Assembly (NCBI GenBank): GCA_947038515.1 | Contig: CAMQWJ010000004.1 | Span: 78,554-142,553, forward strand | DNA length: 64,000 nt | Source: an uncultured Fusobacteriaceae bacterium | Lineage (GTDB): Bacteria > Fusobacteriota > Fusobacteriia > Fusobacteriales > Fusobacteriaceae | Direction: 5' to 3' | In this document: positions 26,211 through 36,558 of the stretch, piece after piece | How positions within the stretch are numbered: the stretch's first letter is position 1 | Layout: each line of letters begins with the position of its first letter | Made by a program: the position numbers and the translations under genes | The notes under the pieces: generated by a model | The model's database searches: none | Told to the model about the DNA's origin: nothing | Seen by the model: only the letters and a program-made list of their open reading frames with translations

Positions 26211-26223
26211 AGGAGGAGATAAA

Positions 26224-27534
26224 ATGAAAGAAAATTCTAATACAAATTACAAAAGTTTTATCGGCTTAACACCCCTTATTTTATTTATTTTAATACTTAT
26301 TACCGCTGGTCTTGCGACTAAAAGCTTTACTAGTATGCCTGTATTAGTGGCTTTCATGCTCGTTGCGGCTTATACTCTATGTTTAAATAGAAAAGATGAA
26401 AAAATTTCTTTAGAAGAAAAAGTTGAAATTTTTGCTAAAGGTGCAGGAAACTCAACTATTATGCTTATGGTTATTATCTTTATTTTAGCAGGTGCCTTTT
26501 ATTCAGTGGCAAATTCCATGGGAGCTGTTGAATCCACTGTGAATTTTGGACTTAGTATTCTACCTACAAATTGGATTTTACCAGGTCTTTTTCTAGTTAG
26601 TTGTATTATATCATTTTCCATGGGAACCTCTATGGGAACTATTACAGCTATAACTCCTATAGCAATTGGTCTAGCTACTCATACTGATATTTCTCTACCT
26701 CTATTGATTGGAACAGTTGTTGGTGGGTCAATGTTTGGAGATAACCTATCTTTTGTATCAGATACTACTATTGCTGCTTCAAGAACACAAAATATTGAAT
26801 TAAAAGAAAAATTTAAAGTAAATTCTATAATGGTTTTACCAGCTGTAATAATAACTATATTTATTTTAACTTTTAATCATACTTCAAATAATGAAATTAT
26901 ATATAGTCAATACTCTTTAATTAGAATTCTTCCATATCTATGTATTATTATAAGTGCACTTATTGGACTTAATGTTATAGCAGTTTTAGGAATTGGAATA
27001 GGAGTTGGTTCTGGATTAGGTCTTTATCTTGGCTCTTTTACTTTCTTAGAATTATTAATGATAATTCAAAATGGATTTAGTGGAATGCAAGATTTAGCAT
27101 TAATCTCAATTGTAGTAGCTGGAATAATCTCTCTTATGGAATATCATGGTGGAATAAATTATCTTTTAGATAAGTCTATAAAAAATATTAAAACAAAGAA
27201 AGGAGCTGAAATGGGAATTGCAACTTTAGCTTCTCTACTTGATATCGCAGCTGCCAATAATACAATCGCCATTGTAACTGCTGGTCCACTTGCTAAAGAT
27301 ATTTCTAAAGAATATTCTATTGATCCTAGGAGAACAGCTAGCCTTTTAGATATATTTTCTTCTGCTTTTCAAGGCTTAATTCCATATACTCCTCAAATTT
27401 TATTAGCAGCAGGATTAGCTAAAATTTCTCCACTAGAAATAGTCTCTTTTAATTATTACTCAATGCTCATGATTGTATTTGGTTCTCTTTCAATTATAAC
27501 AGGAATCCCAAAACTCAAGCAAAAAATTAAGTAA
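26224..27534 (+). CDS. Na+/H+ antiporter, NhaC family
   Basis: A 436-aa polytopic inner-membrane protein with about 11-12 hydrophobic segments. Motifs include SFSMGTSMGTITAITPIAIG, GSMFGDNLSFVSDTTIAASR (with conserved acidic residues in the membrane) and LLDIAAANNTIAIVTAGPLA, all typical of the NhaC ion transporter superfamily. It probably exchanges sodium for protons, or an organic acid pair as MleN-type members do; the exact substrate is uncertain. GGAGGAG precedes the ATG. Monocistronic, with a promoter overlapped by a 19-bp inverted repeat, implying dedicated regulation. Confidence 0.88.
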   Translation: MKENSNTNYKSFIGLTPLILFILILITAGLATKSFTSMPVLVAFMLVAAYTLCLNRKDEKISLEEKVEIFAKGAGNSTIMLMVIIFILAGAFYSVANSMGAVESTVNFGLSILPTNWILPGLFLVSCIISFSMGTSMGTITAITPIAIGLATHTDISLPLLIGTVVGGSMFGDNLSFVSDTTIAASRTQNIELKEKFKVNSIMVLPAVIITIFILTFNHTSNNEIIYSQYSLIRILPYLCIIISALIGLNVIAVLGIGIGVGSGLGLYLGSFTFLELLMIIQNGFSGMQDLALISIVVAGIISLMEYHGGINYLLDKSIKNIKTKKGAEMGIATLASLLDIAAANNTIAIVTAGPLAKDISKEYSIDPRRTASLLDIFSSAFQGLIPYTPQILLAAGLAKISPLEIVSFNYYSMLMIVFGSLSIITGIPKLKQKIK

Positions 27535-27555
27535 ATAATATATAATTAAAATAAA

Positions 27556-27612
27556 AAAAGTCACTAAACTACCATACTTCTGTAATACAGAGTAATTGTT
27601 TAGTGATTTTTT
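27556..27612. terminator. Bidirectional terminator between nhaC-type gene and mscS
   Basis: TCACTAAAC (27561-27569) pairs with GTTTAGTGA (27598-27606), with an inner stem around CTGT/ACAG, an A-run before and a T-run after, usable from both sides. 27613-27689 is AT-rich with nothing recognisable. Confidence 0.82.
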
Positions 27613-27689
27613 CTTTATTCTATCAATTTTTTAAAAGTTCGCTCTTAAAAAATTTCAACTTATTAATTTTTAAATTTTTATTAAAAATC

Positions 27690-28535
27690 TTATTTATTAT
27701 AAATATCGATTTTTTGATAAGGAATTTCAATCCCATTTTCATCAAACTTCTTTTTAACTAATTCATTCATATCAAATGTTACAGCAAAATAATCTTCTTT
27801 CTTACACCAAACTCGATATACAAAATCCAAAGAACTTGAATTATGTTTCATTAATCTAATTGTAATATCCTTTTCTTGATTAACTTTAGGGTGACTTGTT
27901 GCAACTTCTGTCATAAGGTCTATAGCCTTATCAATTGGTGTATCATACGAAACTGAAAATATTAAATCTACTCTTCTTTCAGCATTTTTAGAATAATTTA
28001 TTATCGGATGATTTGCTAATACACCATTAGGTACAATTATTGTCTTATTATCAAAAGTTAATAATTCAGTGTATAAAATTTTAATTTTTTCAACAGTTCC
28101 ATCTATTCCAGAGTTATTAGAAATATAATCTCCTTTATTGAATGGTCTAAAAAATAGTATTAACATTCCTCCAGCTAAGTTTGATAAACTCCCTTGAAGT
28201 GCTAAACCTACTGCTAAACCTGCTGTTCCTAAAAGAGTTACTATTGAAGTCGCTTGAACCCCTGCAACACCAATAACTACAAATAAAACCACTACATAAT
28301 ATACCGTTGTAATTAATGAAGCAATAAAACTTTCTAAAAGTGGATCTATTTTTTTTATTCTAACTGTTTTTTTATATAATGATAAAATATATGATAAAAT
28401 TTTCTTAGCAAGTGCCACTATAACAAATATTATTACTATTTTTGTTACTAATGATGGTAGACCCAATACTACATGAGTTATTAATTTTTTTAACCCTATT
28501 AAAATTTCCCCCGATACTCCTTTTGCACTTTCCAT
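27690..28535 (-). CDS. mscS: Small-conductance mechanosensitive channel
   Basis: A 281-aa MscS-family channel that opens under membrane tension to release solutes in hypo-osmotic shock. Three membrane helices lie within the first 125 residues; the pore-lining TM3 is GTAGLAVGLALQGSLSNLAGGMLILFF-like, with the alternating Gly/Ala packing of MscS, followed by the beta domain FRPFNKGDYISNN..GTVEKI and PNGVLANHPIINYS, then the alpha/beta C-terminal vestibule. Size is close to E. coli MscS. GGAGG precedes the ATG at 28535. It is the last gene of the long minus-strand cluster that starts near the origin. Confidence 0.93.
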   Translation of the reverse strand: MESAKGVSGEILIGLKKLITHVVLGLPSLVTKIVIIFVIVALAKKILSYILSLYKKTVRIKKIDPLLESFIASLITTVYYVVVLFVVIGVAGVQATSIVTLLGTAGLAVGLALQGSLSNLAGGMLILFFRPFNKGDYISNNSGIDGTVEKIKILYTELLTFDNKTIIVPNGVLANHPIINYSKNAERRVDLIFSVSYDTPIDKAIDLMTEVATSHPKVNQEKDITIRLMKHNSSSLDFVYRVWCKKEDYFAVTFDMNELVKKKFDENGIEIPYQKIDIYNK

Positions 28536-28551
28536 TTTTCTCCTCCTGTTA

Positions 28552-29109
28552 CTAGTTATAACTTTTCATTATTTCTGAATTATCTATTCCATCTATAAAT
28601 TTTTCTATACATTCTGTTGCTTTTAGTAACATTTCATTAACTACAATTTGCTCTTCTTTTGAAAACTTACTCGTCACAAAATCTATATTTTCATTTTTTA
28701 ATATAGGTTTTCCTATCCCACATTTTACTCTTGAGAACTCTTGACCAATACAACTAATTATAGATTTTATTCCGTTATGTCCGCCAGAACTTCCTTTTTC
28801 TTTGAACCTTATTTGGCCAAGTGGTAAATCCATATCATCGTAAACTATTAAAATATCCTGTTTTTCAATTTTATAGAATTTTATAACTGCTCCTACACAG
28901 TCTGCACTTAAATTCATAAATGTTTGTGGTTTTAAAAGTAATACTTTTTCACCATTTGAATTAAACTCTCCTATAATTCCATTAAATTTTTCTTTAATTG
29001 AATTAAGTTTTACCTTTTTTCCTAAAAGCTCTAAAGTATCAAATCCAACATTATGTCTTGTTTTTTCATACTTTACTCCTGGATTTCCAAGCCCTACTAT
29101 TAATTTCAT
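28552..29109 (-). CDS. pth: Peptidyl-tRNA hydrolase
   Basis: A 185-aa Pth, which cleaves peptidyl-tRNA released from ribosomes to recycle tRNA. Conserved elements: LIVGLGNPGVKYEKTRHNVGF at the start with the catalytic His in TRHNVG, LLKPQTFMNLSADCV, VYDDMDLPLGQIRFKEKGSSGGHNG with the catalytic Asp, and VKCGIGKP. Length is normal. It starts 15 bases after pheT in the same direction and is followed by mscS after 16 bases, so it is part of the same transcription unit. Confidence 0.94.
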   Translation of the reverse strand: MKLIVGLGNPGVKYEKTRHNVGFDTLELLGKKVKLNSIKEKFNGIIGEFNSNGEKVLLLKPQTFMNLSADCVGAVIKFYKIEKQDILIVYDDMDLPLGQIRFKEKGSSGGHNGIKSIISCIGQEFSRVKCGIGKPILKNENIDFVTSKFSKEEQIVVNEMLLKATECIEKFIDGIDNSEIMKSYN

Positions 29110-29124
29110 TTCAACCCCTAATTT

Positions 29125-31512
29125 TTAAACTTGTCTTATTTGTCCATTATATTTAACATCAATTAAATTTAAAATTTTATCTATTGTTTCTTTTATTTCA
29201 CTTTCTTCCAATGTTCCACTTTCTTTTCTTAAAACAATTTCAAGAGCAATAGATTTTTTACCTTTTTCAATGTTTTCCCCTTGATAAACATCAAAAATAT
29301 TTACATTTTCAACTAATTTATTAGTTTTCTTTATTTCGGTAATCATAGTTCCAACCAAAATTGTTTCATCTAAAAGGATGGCTAAATCTCTTGTTACTTC
29401 AGGATACTTTACTATTTTTTTATACTTGAATTTAATTTTAATATAATTTACTAGTTTTGTCAAATTAAGTTCTGCAATATATGCTCTCTCTTTTTTAATA
29501 TCCATATTTTCAGCTACTCTTGGATGAATCTCACCAAAAGTACCTAGATATTCTTTTCCAATATAGATATCAGCTGCTCGACCTGGATGAAAATTCTTAT
29601 CTAAAGTCTTAACAAGTGAATAGTTTGAAATTCCTAACTTTTCCAGAAAAACTTCTACGTAGCCTTTTAATGTATAAAAGTCATATGATTTTGCTTTGGA
29701 GTCCCATAAACTTCTCTCTTCTTTCCCTGAAAGAGCTATCCCAACTCTATATTCTTCATTTGCCAATTCTGAACTTTCTAAGAAAATTTTTGACACTTCA
29801 TAAAAAGCTAAACTATCCTGATTTCTATTCAAATTATCTTTTATATTAGCCAATAGACTATATGTTAAAGTGGGACGCATTACTGCAAACTCTTCATTTA
29901 TAGGATTAATTATTTCTATCGTTTTTTCTTCTATTCCCAATATTTCTATCGCTTTTTTTGAAATAAAACTATAGTTAATAACCTCTTGAAGTCCACTTTC
30001 TTTTAAAATATTTTTTATTTTATCTACAATCTCTATTTTATCATCTTTTTTTCCTGCTCTTATCTCTTCAGAAGGCATTATATCTTCTATGTTTTCAAAA
30101 CCATACATTCTTATAATCTCTTCATATATATCCTCTGTTCTTTTCAAATCTTCACGATATGATGGAGGGATTACTAAAATTTGTGATGTATTTATTATTT
30201 TTAATTCAAGATTAAGACTCGTTAAAATTCTACCTATTTCATCAAAATCTATTTTTTTACCAATAAAACTACAAAGTTTATTTATATTTAAAGGTATTTC
30301 AACTTTTTCAGTGTTTTTATTTAATTCTGATATTACACCATTTAAATTTTCACCACCACATTCTTCAACAACAAGACCAGCCATTCTATCTAGAACAAGT
30401 TTAATATTTTTATAATCTACCCCTCTTTCAAATCTATAAGAAGCATCTGTTGAGACTCCTAATTTTTTAGAAGTCTTTCTTATATTTTCAGGTGTAAAAT
30501 ATGCAACTTCTATAAATATATTTTTTGTGTTCTCATCAACTTCTGATCCAACACTACCTATAATACCTGCTACAGCAAGTATTTTTTCTGTATCTGCTAC
30601 AACTAACTCTCCATTTAACTCTCTTTCAATTCCATCAAGTGTCACTACTTTCTCATTTTCTTTTGCGATTCTAACAGTAATACTTTTATCCGCTATTTTA
30701 TCTGCATCATAAACATGTATCGGATTATTATATTCAAACATCACAAAATTACTTAAATCAACAATATTATTAATTGATTTTAAGCCCATTGCATTAATTC
30801 TTTTCTTAAGCCATAATGGAGATTCGGTAACTTTAATATTTTTTATATATCTTCCTGTATAACCAGGACACAATTCTTTATTATTTATTTCCAAAGAAAT
30901 ATTTTTTTCTAGTTTTTCAAGAACTTCACGTGGGTCAATCTGTGGATATTTTACACTTCTTTTATAATAGGCAGCTATTTCTCTAGCAATTCCAATATGA
31001 GATAGACAATCTGGTCTATTTGGAGTTATTTCTAATTCAAATATTGTATCTTTTAATCCCAATACTTCTCTATATTCTGCACCTATTTCAGAATCTTTGG
31101 AAAGAATAATTATTCCTTCACTATCTTTTCCTAAACCAAGTTCTAATTCTGAACAAAGCATTCCTTCAGACTCTATTCCTCGTATTTTATTCTTTTTTAT
31201 TTTAAAATCTCCTGGTAAGTTAGCTCCGATTTTTGCTACAACAACTTTATCAAACAATTTATGGTTTTTAGCACCACAAACTATTTGAAGTGGAACTTCT
31301 TCTCCAACATTTACTTTTAATAAAGTTAGATTTTCACTATCTGGATGCTTTCCAAATTCTATTATTTCTCCAACAACAACATTTGTCAAATTTTTTCCTT
31401 GAACTTCTATTCCTTCAACTTCTTGTCCAATCATTGTAAGAGATGAACTTAGTTCTTCTACTGTCTCTTTTATTTCTACGTATTGTCTTAACCATTCTAA
31501 TGATATTAACAT
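29125..31512 (-). CDS. pheT: Phenylalanyl-tRNA synthetase beta subunit
   Basis: A 795-aa beta subunit of the heterotetrameric PheRS. Domains in order: an N-terminal tRNA-binding OB domain (about 40-150), the B3/B4 editing domain (about 210-385, with PGYTGRYIKNI), the B5 domain (about 405-475), the catalytic-like core, and the C-terminal ferredoxin-like anticodon-binding domain (KIVKYPEVTRDLAILLDE onwards). The length equals the usual bacterial subunit. It sits 52 bases downstream of pheS. No T-box leader is visible upstream of pheS, so control by uncharged tRNA is not evident. Confidence 0.95.
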   Translation of the reverse strand: MLISLEWLRQYVEIKETVEELSSSLTMIGQEVEGIEVQGKNLTNVVVGEIIEFGKHPDSENLTLLKVNVGEEVPLQIVCGAKNHKLFDKVVVAKIGANLPGDFKIKKNKIRGIESEGMLCSELELGLGKDSEGIIILSKDSEIGAEYREVLGLKDTIFELEITPNRPDCLSHIGIAREIAAYYKRSVKYPQIDPREVLEKLEKNISLEINNKELCPGYTGRYIKNIKVTESPLWLKKRINAMGLKSINNIVDLSNFVMFEYNNPIHVYDADKIADKSITVRIAKENEKVVTLDGIERELNGELVVADTEKILAVAGIIGSVGSEVDENTKNIFIEVAYFTPENIRKTSKKLGVSTDASYRFERGVDYKNIKLVLDRMAGLVVEECGGENLNGVISELNKNTEKVEIPLNINKLCSFIGKKIDFDEIGRILTSLNLELKIINTSQILVIPPSYREDLKRTEDIYEEIIRMYGFENIEDIMPSEEIRAGKKDDKIEIVDKIKNILKESGLQEVINYSFISKKAIEILGIEEKTIEIINPINEEFAVMRPTLTYSLLANIKDNLNRNQDSLAFYEVSKIFLESSELANEEYRVGIALSGKEERSLWDSKAKSYDFYTLKGYVEVFLEKLGISNYSLVKTLDKNFHPGRAADIYIGKEYLGTFGEIHPRVAENMDIKKERAYIAELNLTKLVNYIKIKFKYKKIVKYPEVTRDLAILLDETILVGTMITEIKKTNKLVENVNIFDVYQGENIEKGKKSIALEIVLRKESGTLEESEIKETIDKILNLIDVKYNGQIRQV

Positions 31513-31564
31513 TTGTTCACTCCCGTTATTTCTAGTTTTATTAGTATTTTATACTTTTTATTTT

Positions 31565-32581
31565 TTAATTAAATTGTCTTAAAAATCTAACATCATTTTC
31601 AAAAAAAGCTCTTAAATCATCTATTCCAAATCTCAACATAGTTACCCTTTCTATACCCATTCCAAAAGCAAAACCTGTATATTTTTCATGATCATATCCA
31701 ACTGCTTTTAGAACTTCTGGATCTACCATTCCGCATCCCATAATTTCTAGCCAACCGCTATTTTTACATAATCTACACCCTTGACCTTTACAAATAACAC
31801 ATTCTACATCCATTTCTGCACTTGGCTCTGTGAAAGGAAAAAAATGTGGACGAAATCTTACTTTAGTTTCTCCAAAAACTTTTTTCACAAATTCTGTTAA
31901 AATTGCCTTTAAATTTGCAAAAGAAATATTTTCTCCAACCATAAGTCCCTCTAGCTGATGAAACATAGGAGTATGTGAAATATCATAATCAGATCTATAA
32001 ACTTTTCCTGGTGCAATCATTCTAAAAGGAGGTTTATTTTCAAGCATATACCTAACTTGAACTGGTGATGTATGAGTTCTTAAAACTTCATTTTCTTTTA
32101 TATAAAAAGTATCTTGATAATCTCTTGAAGGGTGTGATTCTGGAATATTTAAAGCATCAAAATTATATTCTGTTTTTTCAATTTCTGGTCCTTCACTAAC
32201 ATCAAACCCCATATTCATAAAAATTTCTTTTAAATAATTTGTTGTCTGAGTTATAGGATGCTCTCCACCTTTATTTACTTTTCTTCCTGGTAAGCTTATA
32301 TCTAAAGTTTCATCTTTTAATTTACTAAGCTGTTCTATATTTTTTAAAATTTCTTTTTTATTTTCAATAGCTTCTATTATTGAATCCCTTAATTCATTTA
32401 ATTTTTGTCCAAATTCTCTTTTCTCTTCATTGGAAATCTCTTTCATTTTTTTTGATAGTTCTGTTATTGTCCCTTTTTTTCCTAATAATTCAACTCTAAC
32501 TTGCTCTATTTCTAAAACATTTGTAGATTCTTCTATTCTTTTCAAAGCAGTTTCTTTCATCTCTAGATTTATTATACTCAT
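31565..32581 (-). CDS. pheS: Phenylalanyl-tRNA synthetase alpha subunit
   Basis: A 338-aa alpha subunit carrying the class II aminoacylation site. An N-terminal coiled coil (about 1-85) is followed by motif 2-type sequence FRMIAPGKVYRSDYDISHTPMFHQ, WLEIMGCGMVDPEVL and motif 3 GFAFGMGIERVTMLRFGI. A four-cysteine stretch, CVICKGQGCRLCKNSG, is an insertion found in many bacterial PheS. The ATG at 32581 with GGAGG upstream is chosen over an in-frame start 27 bases further up, and gives the usual family length. Cotranscribed with pheT. Confidence 0.95.
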   Translation of the reverse strand: MSIINLEMKETALKRIEESTNVLEIEQVRVELLGKKGTITELSKKMKEISNEEKREFGQKLNELRDSIIEAIENKKEILKNIEQLSKLKDETLDISLPGRKVNKGGEHPITQTTNYLKEIFMNMGFDVSEGPEIEKTEYNFDALNIPESHPSRDYQDTFYIKENEVLRTHTSPVQVRYMLENKPPFRMIAPGKVYRSDYDISHTPMFHQLEGLMVGENISFANLKAILTEFVKKVFGETKVRFRPHFFPFTEPSAEMDVECVICKGQGCRLCKNSGWLEIMGCGMVDPEVLKAVGYDHEKYTGFAFGMGIERVTMLRFGIDDLRAFFENDVRFLRQFN

Positions 32582-32638
32582 TGCTTCCTCCAAAACTTCT
32601 AAAATCAAACAAAATTATTTTTTATTATCTCTCAGAAC

Positions 32639-33151
32639 TCATATTTTTTTATGACTGAACTCTATTTCATTATCTAAAATTTTTATTATTCCATATTCTT
32701 GATTTGCAATAGAACCAGGGTTAAAATAAAATATTCCTTCTTTTTTTTCAAAATATTTTATATGAGTATGACCAAAAATAACTATGTCTGCTCTCCTCTC
32801 TTTTCCCATTTTTTCTATTTCATTTTTTGAATATTTTACATTATAAGCATGACCATGACTTAATAAAAATTTCTTTTCTCTAATTTCAAAAAACTTCTCT
32901 AATTCACTATTTTCATTACGGTCACCTATAAATTTTATCTCTGTTTTTATTTCTTCCGCTGAGCTTTGTAAATAATCACAATTCCCGAGAACTGTGATTA
33001 TTTCTTTATTATCAAACATATACATAAAATTTTTAATATCTTCTATATGATCTCCTGCACCTATTATTATATCTGGCATCTCTTTTTTATAAGCCTCAAT
33101 TATATATTCTAAAAAACCGTGGGAATCAGAGATTACTAATATTTTCAACAT
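32639..33151 (-). CDS. YfcE/MJ0936-type metallophosphodiesterase
   Basis: A 170-aa calcineurin-like phosphoesterase of the small YfcE/MJ0936 family. All metal-binding blocks are present: D-x-H in VISDSHGFLEYI, GAGDHIED, LGNCDY, SHGHAYNVKYS and IFGHTHIKYF. Members hydrolyse model phosphodiesters; the physiological substrate is generally unknown. The protein is cytosolic. It lies between the USP-like gene and pheS with short gaps, so probably shares the gyrase-cluster transcript. It could be called yfcE, but orthology to the E. coli enzyme is not certain. Confidence 0.9.
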   Translation of the reverse strand: MLKILVISDSHGFLEYIIEAYKKEMPDIIIGAGDHIEDIKNFMYMFDNKEIITVLGNCDYLQSSAEEIKTEIKFIGDRNENSELEKFFEIREKKFLLSHGHAYNVKYSKNEIEKMGKERRADIVIFGHTHIKYFEKKEGIFYFNPGSIANQEYGIIKILDNEIEFSHKKI

Positions 33152-33156
33152 AATAA

Positions 33157-33927
33157 TTATCCTATGTAGATTGATAAATGAGTTTGCTTCAATAATTTCA
33201 TTCCTATCTTTCCTGTAATTCTCTCTAAGAAATAACCTCTACTTAGATTTCCCATAATTAAGATTCCATTTAGAGATTTATCTGATAAAAAATCCACAAC
33301 TTCTTCTTTTTTTTCCAATATCTCACTCTTACAGTTATAAGAATGGGAAGTCAAATATTCTAAAAGGGATCTTTTCTCTGCAATATTCTTTCCCTCTATT
33401 AACTTTATATCTTTATGCAATGGAAAACAATTCATAAACTGATAACAGCTTCTATTTATTTTGACTCCATTATCATTTGCAACAAAAATATTAGTAAAAT
33501 CTAATGGAGCTTCTCCTTGAATTAATACCGATTTATAATTCTCTTTTAAAACTTCTAAAAGTAAATCAGAAACTAAGTTTCCTTTTCCAATATAGAGAAT
33601 ATCATTAGTTTTCATTTCCTCTCTTATTATTTCATCAAATATCCCTGTTTCAAGTTTTATTTCCATTTCAAAATCAATATTTTTTAATTTGGTCTTAATA
33701 TTTTTTATTTCTTGTTTTCTTAGCTCCAGAAATTCTTCTCTCATAATTGTTCGAGTTGTATCATAGATTGCACCCTCTATTCCTTGAGTCATGACACCAT
33801 CTCGACGTATGTCATTAATATACAATCCTGAAACAGTAAATCCCATTTTTTCTTTCAAATAAATAGCACCTTCAATTAAGTTTTCTGTTGTTATTTCATT
33901 TTCAAATAAAACTAAGATTTTTTTCAC
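33157..33927 (-). CDS. Universal-stress-protein-like protein
   Basis: A 256-aa cytosolic protein with a beta-alpha pattern resembling universal stress proteins: KKILVLFENEITTENLIEGA at the start, an alternating core, and DILYIGKGNLVSDLL near residue 110 in the place of the usual nucleotide loop; the second half (about 145-256) may be a second, diverged USP-like unit ending in NGILIMGNLSRGYF. The typical G-x2-G-x9-G(S/T) ATP motif is not clearly kept, so nucleotide binding is uncertain. GTG start at 33927 with GGGAGG upstream is preferred over an in-frame start at 33942. Cotranscribed with gyrA just upstream. Confidence 0.72.
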   Translation of the reverse strand: MKKILVLFENEITTENLIEGAIYLKEKMGFTVSGLYINDIRRDGVMTQGIEGAIYDTTRTIMREEFLELRKQEIKNIKTKLKNIDFEMEIKLETGIFDEIIREEMKTNDILYIGKGNLVSDLLLEVLKENYKSVLIQGEAPLDFTNIFVANDNGVKINRSCYQFMNCFPLHKDIKLIEGKNIAEKRSLLEYLTSHSYNCKSEILEKKEEVVDFLSDKSLNGILIMGNLSRGYFLERITGKIGMKLLKQTHLSIYIG

Positions 33928-33953
33928 TTTAATCCCTCCCAATATACGATTTA

Positions 33954-36533
33954 TTAGTCTACACTTTCATAAATTTCTTCTTCCTCTTCACTTTCTACCA
34001 ATACCTCTGCACTATCTATATCTTCTGTTATTTTTACTGCATTTCCTTTTTCTAAATTTTCTAATTTTTCTAATTCTTCTAAAAATTCATCTTCAACCTC
34101 TGCTTCTACTTTAGTTATAGAAACAAGTTTCTCTTCATCAGCAATTTTCATTATTTTAACACCTTGAGTAGCTCTTCCAATAATATTAATTGCTGAAGCT
34201 GGTGTTCTTATTACTATACCAGAAGAAGTTATTGCCATTATTTCCTCATCTTCTTTTATTGAAGCAACAGAGACTACATCTCCTGTTTTTTCATTACACC
34301 TAATATTTATAACACCTTTTCCTGCTCTACCCTGTAAAGGATACTCATCTATTCTTGTTCTCTTTCCATATCCATTTTCTGTTATAGTAAATATTATAGA
34401 ATCATCTGTTACAATGGAAGCTGTTACAACTTCATCTGTTGGTTTTAAAGAGATCCCTTTAACTCCAGAGGCATTTCTACCTATTTCACGAATTTCATTC
34501 ATATAAAATCTTATAGAATGACCATTTTTAGTTGCCATAAACATTTGATCTTTCTTATCTTCCATAAGTCCAACATAGATAATATCATCATTTTCTCTAA
34601 GTTTTATAGCTTTTATTCCATTACTACGAAGATTTTTAAATTCATCTAAGTTAGTTTTCTTTAAAGTTCCTCTTTTAGTAGCAAAAATAATACTTCTATG
34701 CTCTGAAAATTCTGTAACTTTAATTATTGTTTGAACTTTTTCATCTTCATCTAATTTAATAATATTAGAAATCAATTTCCCTCTCGATTGTTTTGAGAAA
34801 TCTGGAATTTCATAAACTTTAAGAGCAAAAACCCGCCCTCTATTGGTAAATATCATTAAAGAGTTTAGATTAGAAGCTGAGTATATTCTTTCTACAAAAT
34901 CATCTTCTATTGTGTTTTGAGTAGAAACTCCTTTTCCACCTCTCTTCTGTGCTTTATATTTACTAACTTCCATTCTCTTTACATAACCTTTTTTTGTTAC
35001 TGTTATTATAACATTCTCATCTTTTATTAAATGTTCTGGTAATATATCTAACCGTTCTTCTTCTATCTGTGTTCTACGATTATCATTATATTTTTCTTTT
35101 ATTTCTATCAAATCAAGTTTTATTATTTCATAAATTCTAGATTCATTATTTAATATATCTTTTAAATCAAGAATTAAGATTTGTAATTCTTCAAATTCCT
35201 TATCTATTTTACCTTTTTCCATACCTGTAAGTCTTTGTAATCTTAATTCCAAAATTGCCTTAGCTTGAGGCTCTGTAAAATTATATTTTGCAATCAAATT
35301 TTCTTTTGCTATAGTTGCATCCATTGATCCTCTTATTATCTCTATTACACGGTCAATATTTTCTAATGCAATTATAAATCCTTGTAAAATATGAGCTCTT
35401 TTTTCTGCTTTATCTAGCTCAAAAACAGATCTTCTTGTTAAAACTTCCATTCTATGTTTTAAATATTCTTCTAGTATTTCTTTAAGTGTTAAAACTTTAG
35501 GTACATTATCACAAAGAGCTAATAAAATTATTCCAAATGTATTTTGAAGTTCAGTATATTTATATAGTTTATTTAAAATTAACTCAGGCTCTTCACCTTT
35601 TTTTATTTCTATTACAACTCTTATTCCATCTCTATCCGACTCATCTCTAAGATCTGTTATCCCTGTTATTTTCTTCTCTTTTGCTAACATAGCAATTTTT
35701 TCTACAAGGGATGCCTTATTTAGCTGATAAGGAATTTCTTTTATTATTATACTAGATTTTCCACTTTTTGAAGTTTCAATCTCTACTTTACCTCTAACAC
35801 GAACTCTACCTCTTCCTGTTAAATAAGCGTCATAGATACCTTTGGTTCCATCAATTATTCCACCAGTTGGGAAATCTGGACCTTTAATATATTTTATCAG
35901 TTCTACAGGTTCTATATCTCTATTTTCAATTAAAGCCAAAACTCCATCAACTACTTCTCCAAGATTGTGAGGTGGAATATTAGTTGCCATTCCAACTGCT
36001 ATTCCTGTTGCACCATTAAGAAGTAAATGTGGAACTCTTGCTGGTAAAACACAAGGTTCATCTAAAGAGTCATCAAAGTTTTTTCTAAAATCTACTGTAT
36101 TTTTTTCTAGGTCATCTAATAATTCCCATGTGATTTTAGACATTCTTGCTTCCGTATATCTCATTGCAGCAGCTCCATCTCCATCAATAGAACCAAAGTT
36201 TCCATGTCCATCAACAAGGGGATACCGATAACTAAACTCTTGAGCCATTCTTACCATAGTATTATATACAGAAGAATCTCCGTGAGGATGATACTTACCT
36301 AAAACTTCTCCAACTATTCTTGCAGATTTTTTGTGAGGCTTATCATGGGTCATTCCCATTTCACTCATTGCAAATAAAACTCTTCTATGAACAGGTTTTA
36401 AACCATCTCTAACATCTGGTAAAGCACGACTTACTATTACACTCATTGAATAGTCTAAATATGATTGCTTCATCTCATCTTCTATATATCTATTACTTAT
36501 AGCATCTATTGTATTATCTATACTATTTGACAT
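33954..36533 (-). CDS. gyrA: DNA gyrase subunit A
   Basis: An 859-aa GyrA. The breakage-reunion domain begins [17 protein letters not shown]; the catalytic tyrosine is Tyr126 in [10 protein letters not shown]. The C-terminal half is the beta-pinwheel DNA-wrapping domain, with the GyrA box as QKRGGKGV and blades repeating roughly every 50 residues; an acidic tail closes the protein. In the quinolone-determining region, [10 protein letters not shown], Ser is kept at the E. coli Ser83 position but Asn91 replaces the usual Asp87-equivalent. AAGGAG precedes the ATG. It follows gyrB by 25 bases. Confidence 0.96.
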   Translation of the reverse strand: MSNSIDNTIDAISNRYIEDEMKQSYLDYSMSVIVSRALPDVRDGLKPVHRRVLFAMSEMGMTHDKPHKKSARIVGEVLGKYHPHGDSSVYNTMVRMAQEFSYRYPLVDGHGNFGSIDGDGAAAMRYTEARMSKITWELLDDLEKNTVDFRKNFDDSLDEPCVLPARVPHLLLNGATGIAVGMATNIPPHNLGEVVDGVLALIENRDIEPVELIKYIKGPDFPTGGIIDGTKGIYDAYLTGRGRVRVRGKVEIETSKSGKSSIIIKEIPYQLNKASLVEKIAMLAKEKKITGITDLRDESDRDGIRVVIEIKKGEEPELILNKLYKYTELQNTFGIILLALCDNVPKVLTLKEILEEYLKHRMEVLTRRSVFELDKAEKRAHILQGFIIALENIDRVIEIIRGSMDATIAKENLIAKYNFTEPQAKAILELRLQRLTGMEKGKIDKEFEELQILILDLKDILNNESRIYEIIKLDLIEIKEKYNDNRRTQIEEERLDILPEHLIKDENVIITVTKKGYVKRMEVSKYKAQKRGGKGVSTQNTIEDDFVERIYSASNLNSLMIFTNRGRVFALKVYEIPDFSKQSRGKLISNIIKLDEDEKVQTIIKVTEFSEHRSIIFATKRGTLKKTNLDEFKNLRSNGIKAIKLRENDDIIYVGLMEDKKDQMFMATKNGHSIRFYMNEIREIGRNASGVKGISLKPTDEVVTASIVTDDSIIFTITENGYGKRTRIDEYPLQGRAGKGVINIRCNEKTGDVVSVASIKEDEEIMAITSSGIVIRTPASAINIIGRATQGVKIMKIADEEKLVSITKVEAEVEDEFLEELEKLENLEKGNAVKITEDIDSAEVLVESEEEEEIYESVD

Positions 36534-36558
36534 TTATTTCTCCTTCAAACTCACAATT

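Noticed and set aside
31500..33160. T-box leader for pheST
   Set aside because: pheS follows the phosphodiesterase gene after about 57 bases, with no room for a T-box and no T-box core sequence.
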